This document shows, in pieces, positions 24,526 through 31,819 of a DNA stretch of 32,026 bases. Below the pieces are notes generated by a model, which saw nothing but the letters and a program-made list of their open reading frames with translations, ran no database searches and was not told the origin of the DNA. Source of the DNA: Prevotella sp. (GTDB lineage Bacteria > Bacteroidota > Bacteroidia > Bacteroidales > Bacteroidaceae). The stretch spans positions 1-32,026 of the forward strand of contig JALERP010000065.1 in assembly GCA_022764085.1 (NCBI GenBank), in the 5' to 3' direction. The translations under genes were made by a program, and so were the position numbers. Numbering within the stretch: the stretch's first letter is position 1; every line of letters starts with the position of its first letter.

Positions 24526-24966
24526 ATGAATAATTACATAGAATCGTTGAATATCGGTGAGAATGTCTTCGTGTTAACGGAGGACTCTACTCTTGAATGC
24601 CTTATTCATTTTGCGGCACCATTTACCGGGAGTGTTAGTGTTGTTATACCTAAAGGAACGTGTTTTGCATTACATGGTCCCATGCGAGATGATGCGTTTT
24701 ATATGGACCTCGAAGAAGAAGAGCCTATACTGTGTAAAAGCATTGAAGCAAAGGTACAAGACAAATACCCCAAATTGCTAAGCCGATTTTCTGGGGTTTC
24801 ATTCATTATCACGAAGGAAGAGTTGAAGACACTACCACTCACATTTAAGACCGGCAGCCGTGAAAGGGCTCTGGAGATCTTGCAACTGATTATCAAGCGC
24901 AATGAAGAGGACTATCGCAAGTTTTTGGAGGAAAGTAACAAATTGTATGCTTCAAAGAATAAATGA
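24526..24966 (+). CDS. Uncharacterised 146-aa acidic protein
   Basis: A soluble protein starting MNNYIESLNIGENVFVLTED. A beta-type N-terminal half contains GSVSVVIPKGTCFALHGPMR. The C-terminal half is helical and charged (SRERALEILQLIIKRNEEDY). A longer frame from 24355 overlaps the retropepsin gene and is rejected. The ATG at 24526 follows that gene by 40 bases. No family is recognised. It is the last gene before the hairpin at 25001-25029 and probably ends this transcription unit. Confidence 0.7.
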   Translation: MNNYIESLNIGENVFVLTEDSTLECLIHFAAPFTGSVSVVIPKGTCFALHGPMRDDAFYMDLEEEEPILCKSIEAKVQDKYPKLLSRFSGVSFIITKEELKTLPLTFKTGSRERALEILQLIIKRNEEDYRKFLEESNKLYASKNK

Positions 24967-25000
24967 AACCGATTCCATAAACTAAGCTGTAAGACTTTCA

Positions 25001-25029
25001 GCCACACTTGGATAGATTCCAGGTGTGGC
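25001..25029 (+). terminator. Stem-loop, probable transcript end
   Basis: GCCACACTTGG (25001-25011) pairs with CCAGGTGTGGC (25019-25029) with one T-G wobble and a 7-base loop. No T-run follows, so termination by itself is doubtful. It may protect a 3' end or act with a factor. It lies 34 bases after the stop of the 146-aa gene. Confidence 0.5.
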
Positions 25030-25149
25030 ATAGGTAACCAGACAAGGTATACCATATAATTCTTTACCCTAGGGACTATAGAATTTTCTATTGCATTCAG
25101 CTATTAGGTAAACCATGCAGAACTTTTTTCAAAAAAATACGCATATCCT

Positions 25150-25177
25150 ATTAACCTATCTCTATCTCATGGTATAA
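25150..25177 (+). promoter_or_regulatory. Shared motif, copy 5 (before helicase)
   Basis: ATTAACCT (25150-25157), 13 nt, GGTATAA (25171-25177), ending 35 nt before the helicase ATG. The first base differs from the other copies (A for G). It would drive the helicase/coiled-coil pair and perhaps the genes to 31148. Confidence 0.78.
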
Positions 25178-25212
25178 AGGGTAAAGAAAAAACAAATAAT
25201 ATTAGATAAGAT

Positions 25213-26523
25213 ATGAGACTAGAAAAATGGTTTATCTCGAATCTCGATGATTCTCAGAGAAATATCATCGTACAGAGCATCGACAAGAGCATCGCTGTTC
25301 GTGGAGCAGCTGGTAGTGGAAAGACCAACCTGGCCATTCATCGCGCACTTCAGGCGAAGGATAAGGGTTCATATGCAATCGTAATCTTTACCATTGCGCT
25401 CAAACGTATGATCGCTTATGGCATGGATGCACTTGGTTTGGACAAGGAGCGTATCGCTTATGAATGGGCTTGGACACATCGCGGCTTCGACATGACAGGT
25501 GACGTGTATTGGAAAAAAGGTGACAGGACTCACCTGTATCTTGTCAATGATATGTCCGTCCGGAAGTTTGAACGTTGCACCAAGGATTCAACTGCTTATG
25601 GCATTGACTTCGCCGATTGGGTCAACTATAGATTCTATGCAGCTTTCGGGAGGAGATGCAGTTGGTTTCACGAGTGTCCTTGTGATGATGACTTCGATGT
25701 CACCAACACGGAGACATATGAGCTGATCCCAAGCGGCACGATGTATAAGCAGTCTGAGGATGTCATTGATTATTTGATCATTGATGAAGCACAAGACTTC
25801 AATGTGTCAGACTACAAGCAGCGCATTGTTCCCAAAGCGGGTGTCAGTCTCTCGCTTTTTGGAGACTCTGCACAGCAGATGAACAGCCAAGGTAGTAACA
25901 TTGAAGACATCGCTACCGCCCTGGATTATGATCGTTTGTCTTTGGATTACAACTACCGTCTCCCTAAGTCGATTGCCAAGGTCGCCCAACAAATCCAGAA
26001 TACCGGCGTGGATCTGATGACCAATAATAGGAAAGATGGAGGTGACAGTGACTATCCCAACTATCCTAAGCCTGTGATTGCTAAATACAATAACCGTGAG
26101 GCTGAACTGCTGGGTATCCTTAATAAGATCCAGATGGAGGACTTGGATGACGTGGCCATCCTTGTTCCGACGGAAGCAGATGTTATGGAAGTAAACAATT
26201 TCTTGAATGAGCATGGTGTACAGACTCAGGTACATTATAGAACCGGGAATGTTGTGCCTTTCAATACAATAAACACTTTGGACTTCTCCAATAATGACCT
26301 TCCTTGCATCTTGACATATTATGCTGCTAAAGGCTCTGAATTTGACAATGTCTTTGTGCCGTTTGCGAATACAGCAAATGCCAAGAGCCGTAATTCGTTC
26401 TATGTGGCATGTACCAGATCCTCGCGCAACCTGTATATCTCATATTCAGGAAAACGTACTGCTTATCTCGATAACGTGAGCAAAGAATTCGTAACAGAAA
26501 TAGATTATACCTCCGAGTCATGA
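25213..26523 (+). CDS. UvrD-like superfamily 1 helicase/ATPase
   Basis: A 436-aa short UvrD/Rep-type helicase. Walker A GAAGSGKTN is at residues 31-39. Walker B LIIDEAQDF is at 188-196, followed by LFGDSAQQM (about 217-225). The motif IV-like LDYNYRLPKSI is near 242-252. The late motif V/VI region has YYAAKGSEFDNVFVPF and FYVACTRSSRNLYIS (about 406-418). It lacks the large 1B/2B inserts of full UvrD, so processive unwinding is uncertain; short forms like this occur in defence systems. The next gene starts at the overlapping ATGA, so the two proteins are made together and likely work together. Confidence 0.9.
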   Translation: MRLEKWFISNLDDSQRNIIVQSIDKSIAVRGAAGSGKTNLAIHRALQAKDKGSYAIVIFTIALKRMIAYGMDALGLDKERIAYEWAWTHRGFDMTGDVYWKKGDRTHLYLVNDMSVRKFERCTKDSTAYGIDFADWVNYRFYAAFGRRCSWFHECPCDDDFDVTNTETYELIPSGTMYKQSEDVIDYLIIDEAQDFNVSDYKQRIVPKAGVSLSLFGDSAQQMNSQGSNIEDIATALDYDRLSLDYNYRLPKSIAKVAQQIQNTGVDLMTNNRKDGGDSDYPNYPKPVIAKYNNREAELLGILNKIQMEDLDDVAILVPTEADVMEVNNFLNEHGVQTQVHYRTGNVVPFNTINTLDFSNNDLPCILTYYAAKGSEFDNVFVPFANTANAKSRNSFYVACTRSSRNLYISYSGKRTAYLDNVSKEFVTEIDYTSES

Positions 26524-28292
26524 AATACTATATCAGCATCAACTCTTGGAACCTACTGGAGTCCTTCGTTACTGAGAGCCTGTCTCCATTTGCGTTTTAT
26601 GGAAAGCGGAATTTCGGGAATAATCTCAGCAGATACATTAGTGGGGCCAACGATAAGGTCAACTATCTTGTTTTGTCCACCAAGGATAACGGTGGCGACT
26701 ACTCAATCGAGCTCGACGATTCTATCCTGGATAAGTCATGTGTTAAACCGGTCAAGAACCTTCGCACTTTATTTGTGTATGGTAAGACCATTTATTATAA
26801 AGTCGGTTGTGTGAAGTTCCGTTTTTCAAGTCAGGATTTGCTGGACTCTTTTATCGCAGAGTCCAAGATTCTGTTTGAAGTGAAATGTATCGACAAGTTT
26901 TTGCCAGATTTTGTTGTTAAGAACGTCAAGGAGAAAAAGGCTTCTGCAACATTACGCAAACTTGGGGAGTCATTCTCCTTCGAACAATATCAATATATAG
27001 CAAATGACAACAGATTTAATCTGTTGAAAGGTGCAATAGTCGGTTATGTACGAGGCGGACTGACTTCTTCTGGGGCTGAGGAGCAGGAACTGATGTCCAA
27101 AATTAAAGATATTAAGAATTGCTTTGCAGGTCTGCATACCCAGATTATGGTCAACGGTGTCGGAGTCGGAAATCCAGAGGAATATATCGTAAAGCTTCGT
27201 GAGTGCAAAAAACTATTCCACAGCATCCGAACCGAGAAGACGAACAGTTTTGACATCCTTACTCAATTGTTTGTGGAGATCAGAAATCTTGCATCTTTAA
27301 GAAGTGAAGCCTTGAATCAGTATAAGTCATCTGATTGGAAACTAACATATGACAAGATGCTTCTTCATAAGGGAAATCTGGAGTCAGAGATTTGTAGAAT
27401 AGAACAAGACAACAACGTCACATCTCTTAAGGAGGAACTTCGACAGATTAAGGAGCAAGAAAAAAAGCAAGGTGAGGTTCAGGGTAAGAACAGGTCCTAT
27501 TTCAAGAAGGGCACTCCTGAATATGAACGTAAAATTCAGATTAAAGAGGCGCTGAAAATGTTCGAGGAAAACAATGCGCAATACAAGTCTCTGTTAAGTG
27601 AATATCAGGATCTCAATCAAAGAATCATAGAGTCTGAAAGTGGGAAGACTAAGTTTGACAATGCCATAGGTGCGCTCTTTATACGAGTAAGTGATTTGAT
27701 AAACGATCTGCAGAAAAAGAATGATGCTGGCAAGTCACTTAATGCCGTAGATTTAAGCCCTGTTGTAATTTCTCAAGAGGGGACGCTTAGGCTAAATGAT
27801 GAGAAAGCGAACCGTGCTGAAATTGAGTTTTTCAATGTGCTGCTTGACGCTCTCGTCACAAGAGATGTCCTGGACACCATTTCGGACGCATTCATCCTAT
27901 CACTGATAGAAATTGCTGCAAATGCCTATAAACTCTGCGGCTCCGCTGACTCCGCTGAAGGTGAGAAAATCCTTGCCTGTTTACGGGATTACTGGAAGTA
28001 TAAACATAACACTATCTCCAGCTTCTCTATACCCGAGGATATGCCTATACTGCAGTCCGTAATGTCTTTCTTCCTCAAGCCTTTCGGATTTGACCAGATT
28101 GAAAGATATATGTTGAACAGAAAATATACTGAGAAGAAGTATGCCATGATGTTATGGGCTGCATGCAACGGCTACGCTGCTCTTCCTAAGACATTTACTG
28201 CGGTTCTTTATCAGGATCAAGCTAATTTCGTTGATATGGATAACCTGCTTGGCAATCTCTCAAGTTCAATACAGGTCTACGCTAATGATTAA
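26520..28292 (+). CDS. Coiled-coil protein coupled to the helicase
   Basis: A 590-aa cytoplasmic protein that I do not recognise. Residues 1-130 look alpha/beta (MKYYISINSWNLLESF, NYLVLSTKDNGGDYSIELDD). A helical, charged middle (about 255-400) has strong coiled-coil character, including EEELRQIKEQEKKQGEVQG-like sequence. The C-terminal part (400-590) is helical. No nuclease or ATPase motif is visible. Its ATG overlaps the helicase stop by four bases, so the two are translationally coupled. This could be the effector or recognition partner of the helicase in a two-gene system, but that is inference from coupling alone. Confidence 0.8.
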   Translation: MKYYISINSWNLLESFVTESLSPFAFYGKRNFGNNLSRYISGANDKVNYLVLSTKDNGGDYSIELDDSILDKSCVKPVKNLRTLFVYGKTIYYKVGCVKFRFSSQDLLDSFIAESKILFEVKCIDKFLPDFVVKNVKEKKASATLRKLGESFSFEQYQYIANDNRFNLLKGAIVGYVRGGLTSSGAEEQELMSKIKDIKNCFAGLHTQIMVNGVGVGNPEEYIVKLRECKKLFHSIRTEKTNSFDILTQLFVEIRNLASLRSEALNQYKSSDWKLTYDKMLLHKGNLESEICRIEQDNNVTSLKEELRQIKEQEKKQGEVQGKNRSYFKKGTPEYERKIQIKEALKMFEENNAQYKSLLSEYQDLNQRIIESESGKTKFDNAIGALFIRVSDLINDLQKKNDAGKSLNAVDLSPVVISQEGTLRLNDEKANRAEIEFFNVLLDALVTRDVLDTISDAFILSLIEIAANAYKLCGSADSAEGEKILACLRDYWKYKHNTISSFSIPEDMPILQSVMSFFLKPFGFDQIERYMLNRKYTEKKYAMMLWAACNGYAALPKTFTAVLYQDQANFVDMDNLLGNLSSSIQVYAND

Positions 28293-28298
28293 ATCATA

Positions 28299-28403
28299 CT
28301 TCCTAAACGAGATGATGCGCATGTTGAAGTGCAGAATATCGGCTTCTTGTTCAGTTTGGATGCTATGAGGAAGCATAGTCTGTCCATCTGGCATTATTGC
28401 TAA
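28299..28403 (+). pseudogene. Relic of a gene like the 132-aa protein at 29792
   Basis: Starting seven bases after the 590-aa gene stop, and in that gene's frame, the sequence reads LPKRDDAHVEVQNIGFLFSL, then DAMRKHSLSIWHYC and a stop at 28401. The VEVQNIGF part (28323-28346) closely matches VKVKNIGF of the intact gene at 29792, in both protein and DNA (shared AGAATATCGGCTTC). No start codon or full length is present, so it looks like a decayed or recombined copy. Confidence 0.55.
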
Positions 28404-28453
28404 GCCATTGTTTGGTAAATAAAGCTCCTAGAGTGTGAAACATTATCAATAAT

Positions 28454-29776
28454 ATGAAGAGAGAAACAGCATATGATTGGCTGGAAGAGATGTCTGAAAT
28501 TGAAGGTGGTGCCTTTTCGGATGTCGCGGATCAAATAGAGGCATCTTCTTCCAGTCTCCAGACTTATCATGCAGTCTTGGGCTTCTTGCCAAAACCATGT
28601 GAGGCAAAGCCCAGGAATATGCCTATTTCTTCTTTGCTGAAGTTGTATAGTTCAAAAAGAAGTGGCCGCAAAACAGAGGCACGAACCCAATTGCAAACGC
28701 GCTTCGCATACCTGGACTATTCTTTGCAAAAGAAAATCCTTTGGCTGTTCCTTGATGGTGCTCAGGTGGATAGGAAATTCTGTTACAAGCATTTGAAGTT
28801 CACATGGGACGCTGTGTTCGAAACAAAACTCATAGGATTGTGGGAGCGTCACCACGAACAGGAATGTGCCCAGCTGTTGGTTCAATATGGCAACATTGAC
28901 TATCTGCGCTCCCATCTGCAGGAATTTGTCCAGGCGGCGGATTATTACAGCGTGGCTAGAAGGATCGGTCGCGAAGGCAAGCATTTCGTGATTGATTGCG
29001 CACGGGCAGGTGGTCTTGACCGCTATGTGCGCCTGCTCTATGAGACGGGTCGGTCCATTGGCATGGCTGAAGCTAAGGACATCCTGTGGAGAGCCATACA
29101 TTATAGTTTGCTGCACAGGATCTGCTGCTGGGGCGGGATAGCACGATATTTCAGGCTTTACAATGGCACGACGGATTGGGATGGGAATCCCATTGAGATG
29201 ATTGTGCCCTCTATCGCATGGAATGGCCTAGTCATGGACTGTATGCGTTACATCTATCGAATCGCTCCCAAAAACGTTGTCGCAGAAGCTATACAATGGG
29301 ACATGAGGGTGCGACATTTGTATCGCGAACTTAGAGGCGGACGATGCTACACTAACTCCGACGATGGTCTTATCGAGAAGTTGGACGATTATAAAGTGTT
29401 TTGCCGTTTGGCTTATGCCATGTTCCCGAAAGACAGACAGAGAACGGTTCGCGACATGGAGAGTCTTATGCCAGATTGGGAGCATGATACTTCGCACGCT
29501 TATGAGTATTTTGACAGACGCAACTGGATAGACTATGCCGACCTTGCCATTAAGGATTTGTTGGCAACGATACAGAAGTTTCACTTGACCGAGAAGATGA
29601 ACGCGGATGAGTGGAAGGAGATCTATATCAAAAATGCCCTGCCAAAGGAAGATACTTTCATCTCGCTTGTTGAACATCTCAACCTCCAACCTGTTTGTCC
29701 GACCAAAGACGATTTCATAAAGGAACTTCTATACACGTTCCCTGAGAAGACGTCTGTTGGTGATTGTCCATTCTAA
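28454..29776 (+). CDS. Uncharacterised 440-aa helical protein
   Basis: A large soluble protein with no signal or membrane segment and a mostly alpha-helical, repeat-like sequence. Stretches include ADQIEASSSSLQTYHAVLGF, LQTRFAYLDYSLQKKILWLF and QECAQLLVQYGNIDYLRSHL, then FVQAADYYSVARRIGREGKH. The pattern suggests HEAT- or ankyrin-like helical repeats rather than an enzyme. It is Trp-, Tyr- and Arg-rich. No family is recognised. The next gene starts 16 bases after its stop, so the two are probably co-transcribed. The relic at 28299-28403 lies just upstream and an intact relative of that relic just downstream. Confidence 0.78.
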   Translation: MKRETAYDWLEEMSEIEGGAFSDVADQIEASSSSLQTYHAVLGFLPKPCEAKPRNMPISSLLKLYSSKRSGRKTEARTQLQTRFAYLDYSLQKKILWLFLDGAQVDRKFCYKHLKFTWDAVFETKLIGLWERHHEQECAQLLVQYGNIDYLRSHLQEFVQAADYYSVARRIGREGKHFVIDCARAGGLDRYVRLLYETGRSIGMAEAKDILWRAIHYSLLHRICCWGGIARYFRLYNGTTDWDGNPIEMIVPSIAWNGLVMDCMRYIYRIAPKNVVAEAIQWDMRVRHLYRELRGGRCYTNSDDGLIEKLDDYKVFCRLAYAMFPKDRQRTVRDMESLMPDWEHDTSHAYEYFDRRNWIDYADLAIKDLLATIQKFHLTEKMNADEWKEIYIKNALPKEDTFISLVEHLNLQPVCPTKDDFIKELLYTFPEKTSVGDCPF

Positions 29777-29791
29777 CATACACCATCATTC

Positions 29792-30190
29792 ATGAACATC
29801 TTGCAAAGAGAACTATTTGTTAAAGTGAAGAATATCGGCTTCAGCTTTGGTGTAGACACCAAAAGGAAACGCAACTATGTACATCCGGCATTCTTGTCCT
29901 TCTTCAACATTGCGGCTATGCCATGTCATATGAACACAAACGATGAGATGGTGCCGGATGACGGCATCATCCATCTTGAAAACATTGAACCGATGGACTT
30001 CTCGGAGGCCTTCCATTTCTGCGGCAAGCAATTGGCGTTATGTCATGACAACAAGTTGCGGAAATGCAGAATGTATCGTATCACATTTGAATGCGAAGGT
30101 AGAGTCCAGACTTTGCCGTTTGTGGTAGATAAGAGCTTGACAGTTTCTGGGCTATTGGGGAAGGTCGCTATAAAGTCCCTGATGAAATGA
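29792..30190 (+). CDS. Degenerate retropepsin-like protein (inferred)
   Basis: A 132-aa protein of no obvious family. Comparison by eye with the 136-aa retropepsin at 24075 suggests a common fold: VKNIGFSFGVDTKRKRNYVH parallels LKNVCFLIDTGSTHNSIF. The later KCRMYRITFECEGRVQTLPF parallels ECQTVEATFNFEGTDYTSTF. SGLLGKVAIKSLMK at the end parallels HGILGIQFLLEHKW. The catalytic DTG triad reads DTK, so proteolysis is unlikely. It may be a regulatory subunit, inhibitor or substrate binder for one of the active retropepsins. It lies 16 bases after the 440-aa gene and 13 bases before the ADP-ribosylglycohydrolase. Confidence 0.65.
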   Translation: MNILQRELFVKVKNIGFSFGVDTKRKRNYVHPAFLSFFNIAAMPCHMNTNDEMVPDDGIIHLENIEPMDFSEAFHFCGKQLALCHDNKLRKCRMYRITFECEGRVQTLPFVVDKSLTVSGLLGKVAIKSLMK

Positions 30191-30203
30191 TTATTTGAGC
30201 AAT

Positions 30204-31148
30204 ATGAAACAAGATACAATTGATAGGTTTAAAGGTTGCCTTTACGGCCAGGCTATTGGTGATGCTCTTGGTCTTGGTACCGAGGGCATGACGGACGAGG
30301 ATATGGCTTGGAAATATCCGAATGGGATTCGTCACTATAGCCAGATTTTTCAGGACAGACATCGAAAACGCTGGGAAATTGGCGACTGGACGGATGATAC
30401 CGACATGATGCTTTGCATCGCCAATGCTGTCATTGAAGACAAGGGTGTTGACTTCTACAACATCGCCAGACACTTCAAAGAATGGGCCAATGGTGAACCT
30501 ATGGGCATTGGTGAAAACACTTATAAGGTGCTGATGATGGGCGATTATGTGGAGCGTCCGTTTGAGGTGTCACATAAGGTGTGGAAAATGAGCCCGTACC
30601 AGTCTGCCGCTAACGGTGGGCTGATGCGGACATCAGTGGTGGGTCTTTTCCCGAAGGAAGTAAAGACTTGTGCGGAGAACATTTGCCGACTTACCCACTA
30701 CGATCCACGATGTGTAGGTTCCTGTGTTATAGTCTCGGAACTCATACACGCATTGGTCTATGGTCTGGAACCACCTACAATGTCCATGATGTTGAATATG
30801 GCCCAAAGCTATGATGCTGAGATATGTAATTATATCGAAAGATCCTGGAGCGAACAGAATGTGTTGAACCTGATGGATGATGACCACATGGGCTATACGC
30901 TGGTGACGCTATCAGTTACACTTTGGGCTTATTGGCACGCCAACTCATTTGAAGAGGGACTCCTTGCAGTTGTGAATGCCGGGGGCGATGCAGACACCAA
31001 TGCAGCCGTGGCATGTGCCGTGCTTGGTGCCAAGTTCGGATGCCAGTCCATCCCACAGGAATACATCGAAGGACTCGTGTATCGAGATCAATTGGAGACT
31101 ACGGTTCAGAAATTATCAGAGGTGTGTATCGGACATAATCATGATTGA
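30204..31148 (+). CDS. ADP-ribosylglycohydrolase (DraG/ARH family)
   Basis: A 314-aa ADP-ribosylglycohydrolase, which removes ADP-ribose from protein side chains or small molecules using two Mg ions. The N-terminal FKGCLYGQAIGDALG (residues 9-23) is the family signature. The metal ligands are in GDWTDDTDM (about 63-71) and in the C-terminal GGDADTNAA (about 263-271). Length is normal. The ATG at 30204 is preferred over the TTG at 30195. It is the last gene before the strong terminator at 31165-31200. In accessory islands such enzymes often reverse a toxin's ADP-ribosylation. No ADP-ribosyltransferase is recognised here, so its partner is unknown. Confidence 0.9.
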   Translation: MKQDTIDRFKGCLYGQAIGDALGLGTEGMTDEDMAWKYPNGIRHYSQIFQDRHRKRWEIGDWTDDTDMMLCIANAVIEDKGVDFYNIARHFKEWANGEPMGIGENTYKVLMMGDYVERPFEVSHKVWKMSPYQSAANGGLMRTSVVGLFPKEVKTCAENICRLTHYDPRCVGSCVIVSELIHALVYGLEPPTMSMMLNMAQSYDAEICNYIERSWSEQNVLNLMDDDHMGYTLVTLSVTLWAYWHANSFEEGLLAVVNAGGDADTNAAVACAVLGAKFGCQSIPQEYIEGLVYRDQLETTVQKLSEVCIGHNHD

Positions 31149-31164
31149 CCGCAAAGAAGATACT

Positions 31165-31200
31165 AAGCCGCAAGGAGAGTTAGCCTCCTTGCGGCTTTTT
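31165..31200 (+). terminator. Intrinsic terminator
   Basis: A perfect 11-bp stem, GCCGCAAGGAG (31167-31177) and CTCCTTGCGGC (31185-31195), has a 7-base loop and is followed by TTTTT (31196-31200). It closes the plus-strand island 16 bases after the ADP-ribosylglycohydrolase stop. The flanking AA lets the stem extend into the T-run, and it may also serve the convergent RloB-like gene. Confidence 0.93.
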
Positions 31201-31203
31201 GCA

Positions 31204-31818
31204 CTATTGCTTGGTTATGCTTTCTAACTTTTCTATCAGCCTCCCCAGCTCAGAGTATGTATAATCTCTGTCATTCTTTAGCTTCTCATCTATGGACCGA
31301 TTAGCATTGGCCACAGCCTTTTCGAGACTGCCACCATGGCGCTCGAAGTAACCGTGCAATCCTTTGGTTTTGATGAAGAACTCTATCGTCTTTCGATACT
31401 CTACGCATTGGTTGATGTCTTTGAGCAACGGATCTTGTGTCTCGTATGGACGTGAGGTGTAGCGGAAATAATAGAGGAAGAACAGTTCTGTACAGCGATG
31501 GGTCTCAAAGAACTCAACCTCACAGTAAATACCTTTCTTTGGCTTGTTAATGGGCTTTGCATACTTTGCCTTTAGCTTCTGATATTGAGAACACTCTGGC
31601 TCTTTGTCCTTCGTGTCCATATCGATGATGCAGAAGATGTGGCTGTAGCCCATGGCGATGCCTTCTTCTATCTTCGCTTCAAGTTCCTTGAGGTTTGTGT
31701 GCTTGGGGTAATCAGGTTTGATGGTCAGACGCTTGAACACATCGCACAAGGATTTGAAGTAAAAGAACTCTGTTGGCCCTTCACCCAAGATAAGTGCTGT
31801 TTGACGTTGCTTTCCCAT
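31204..31818 (-). CDS. rloB-like: RloB-like protein (Toprim-like)
   Basis: A 204-aa protein of the RloB type. It begins with a Toprim-like GEGPTEFFYF (residues 12-21) carrying the conserved Glu, and has IFCIIDMDTKD (about 61-71) supplying the metal-binding Asp pair. A later EVEFFETHRCTELFFLYYF is also typical. RloB proteins are encoded with an AAA-family ATPase in restriction-linked loci and probably act as nucleases. Here the ATPase lies directly upstream: its stop and this ATG are separated by one base. The end of the gene nearly touches the shared terminator. The pair likely forms a defence module separate from the plus-strand island. Confidence 0.85.
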   Translation of the reverse strand: MGKQRQTALILGEGPTEFFYFKSLCDVFKRLTIKPDYPKHTNLKELEAKIEEGIAMGYSHIFCIIDMDTKDKEPECSQYQKLKAKYAKPINKPKKGIYCEVEFFETHRCTELFFLYYFRYTSRPYETQDPLLKDINQCVEYRKTIEFFIKTKGLHGYFERHGGSLEKAVANANRSIDEKLKNDRDYTYSELGRLIEKLESITKQ

Positions 31819-31819
31819 A

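Larger units (their letters stand above)
24967..25212. other. Intergenic region with hairpin and promoter
   Basis: About 250 bases without a gene. It holds a stem-loop (25001-25029) near its left end and the fifth shared promoter-like motif (25150-25177) near its right end. I see nothing else of note in the A/T-rich middle. Confidence 0.6.

Noticed and set aside
16081..31150. Insertion sequences, CRISPR array or prophage structural genes
   Set aside because: No transposase or integrase motifs, no spaced direct repeats and no capsid or tail proteins were seen.
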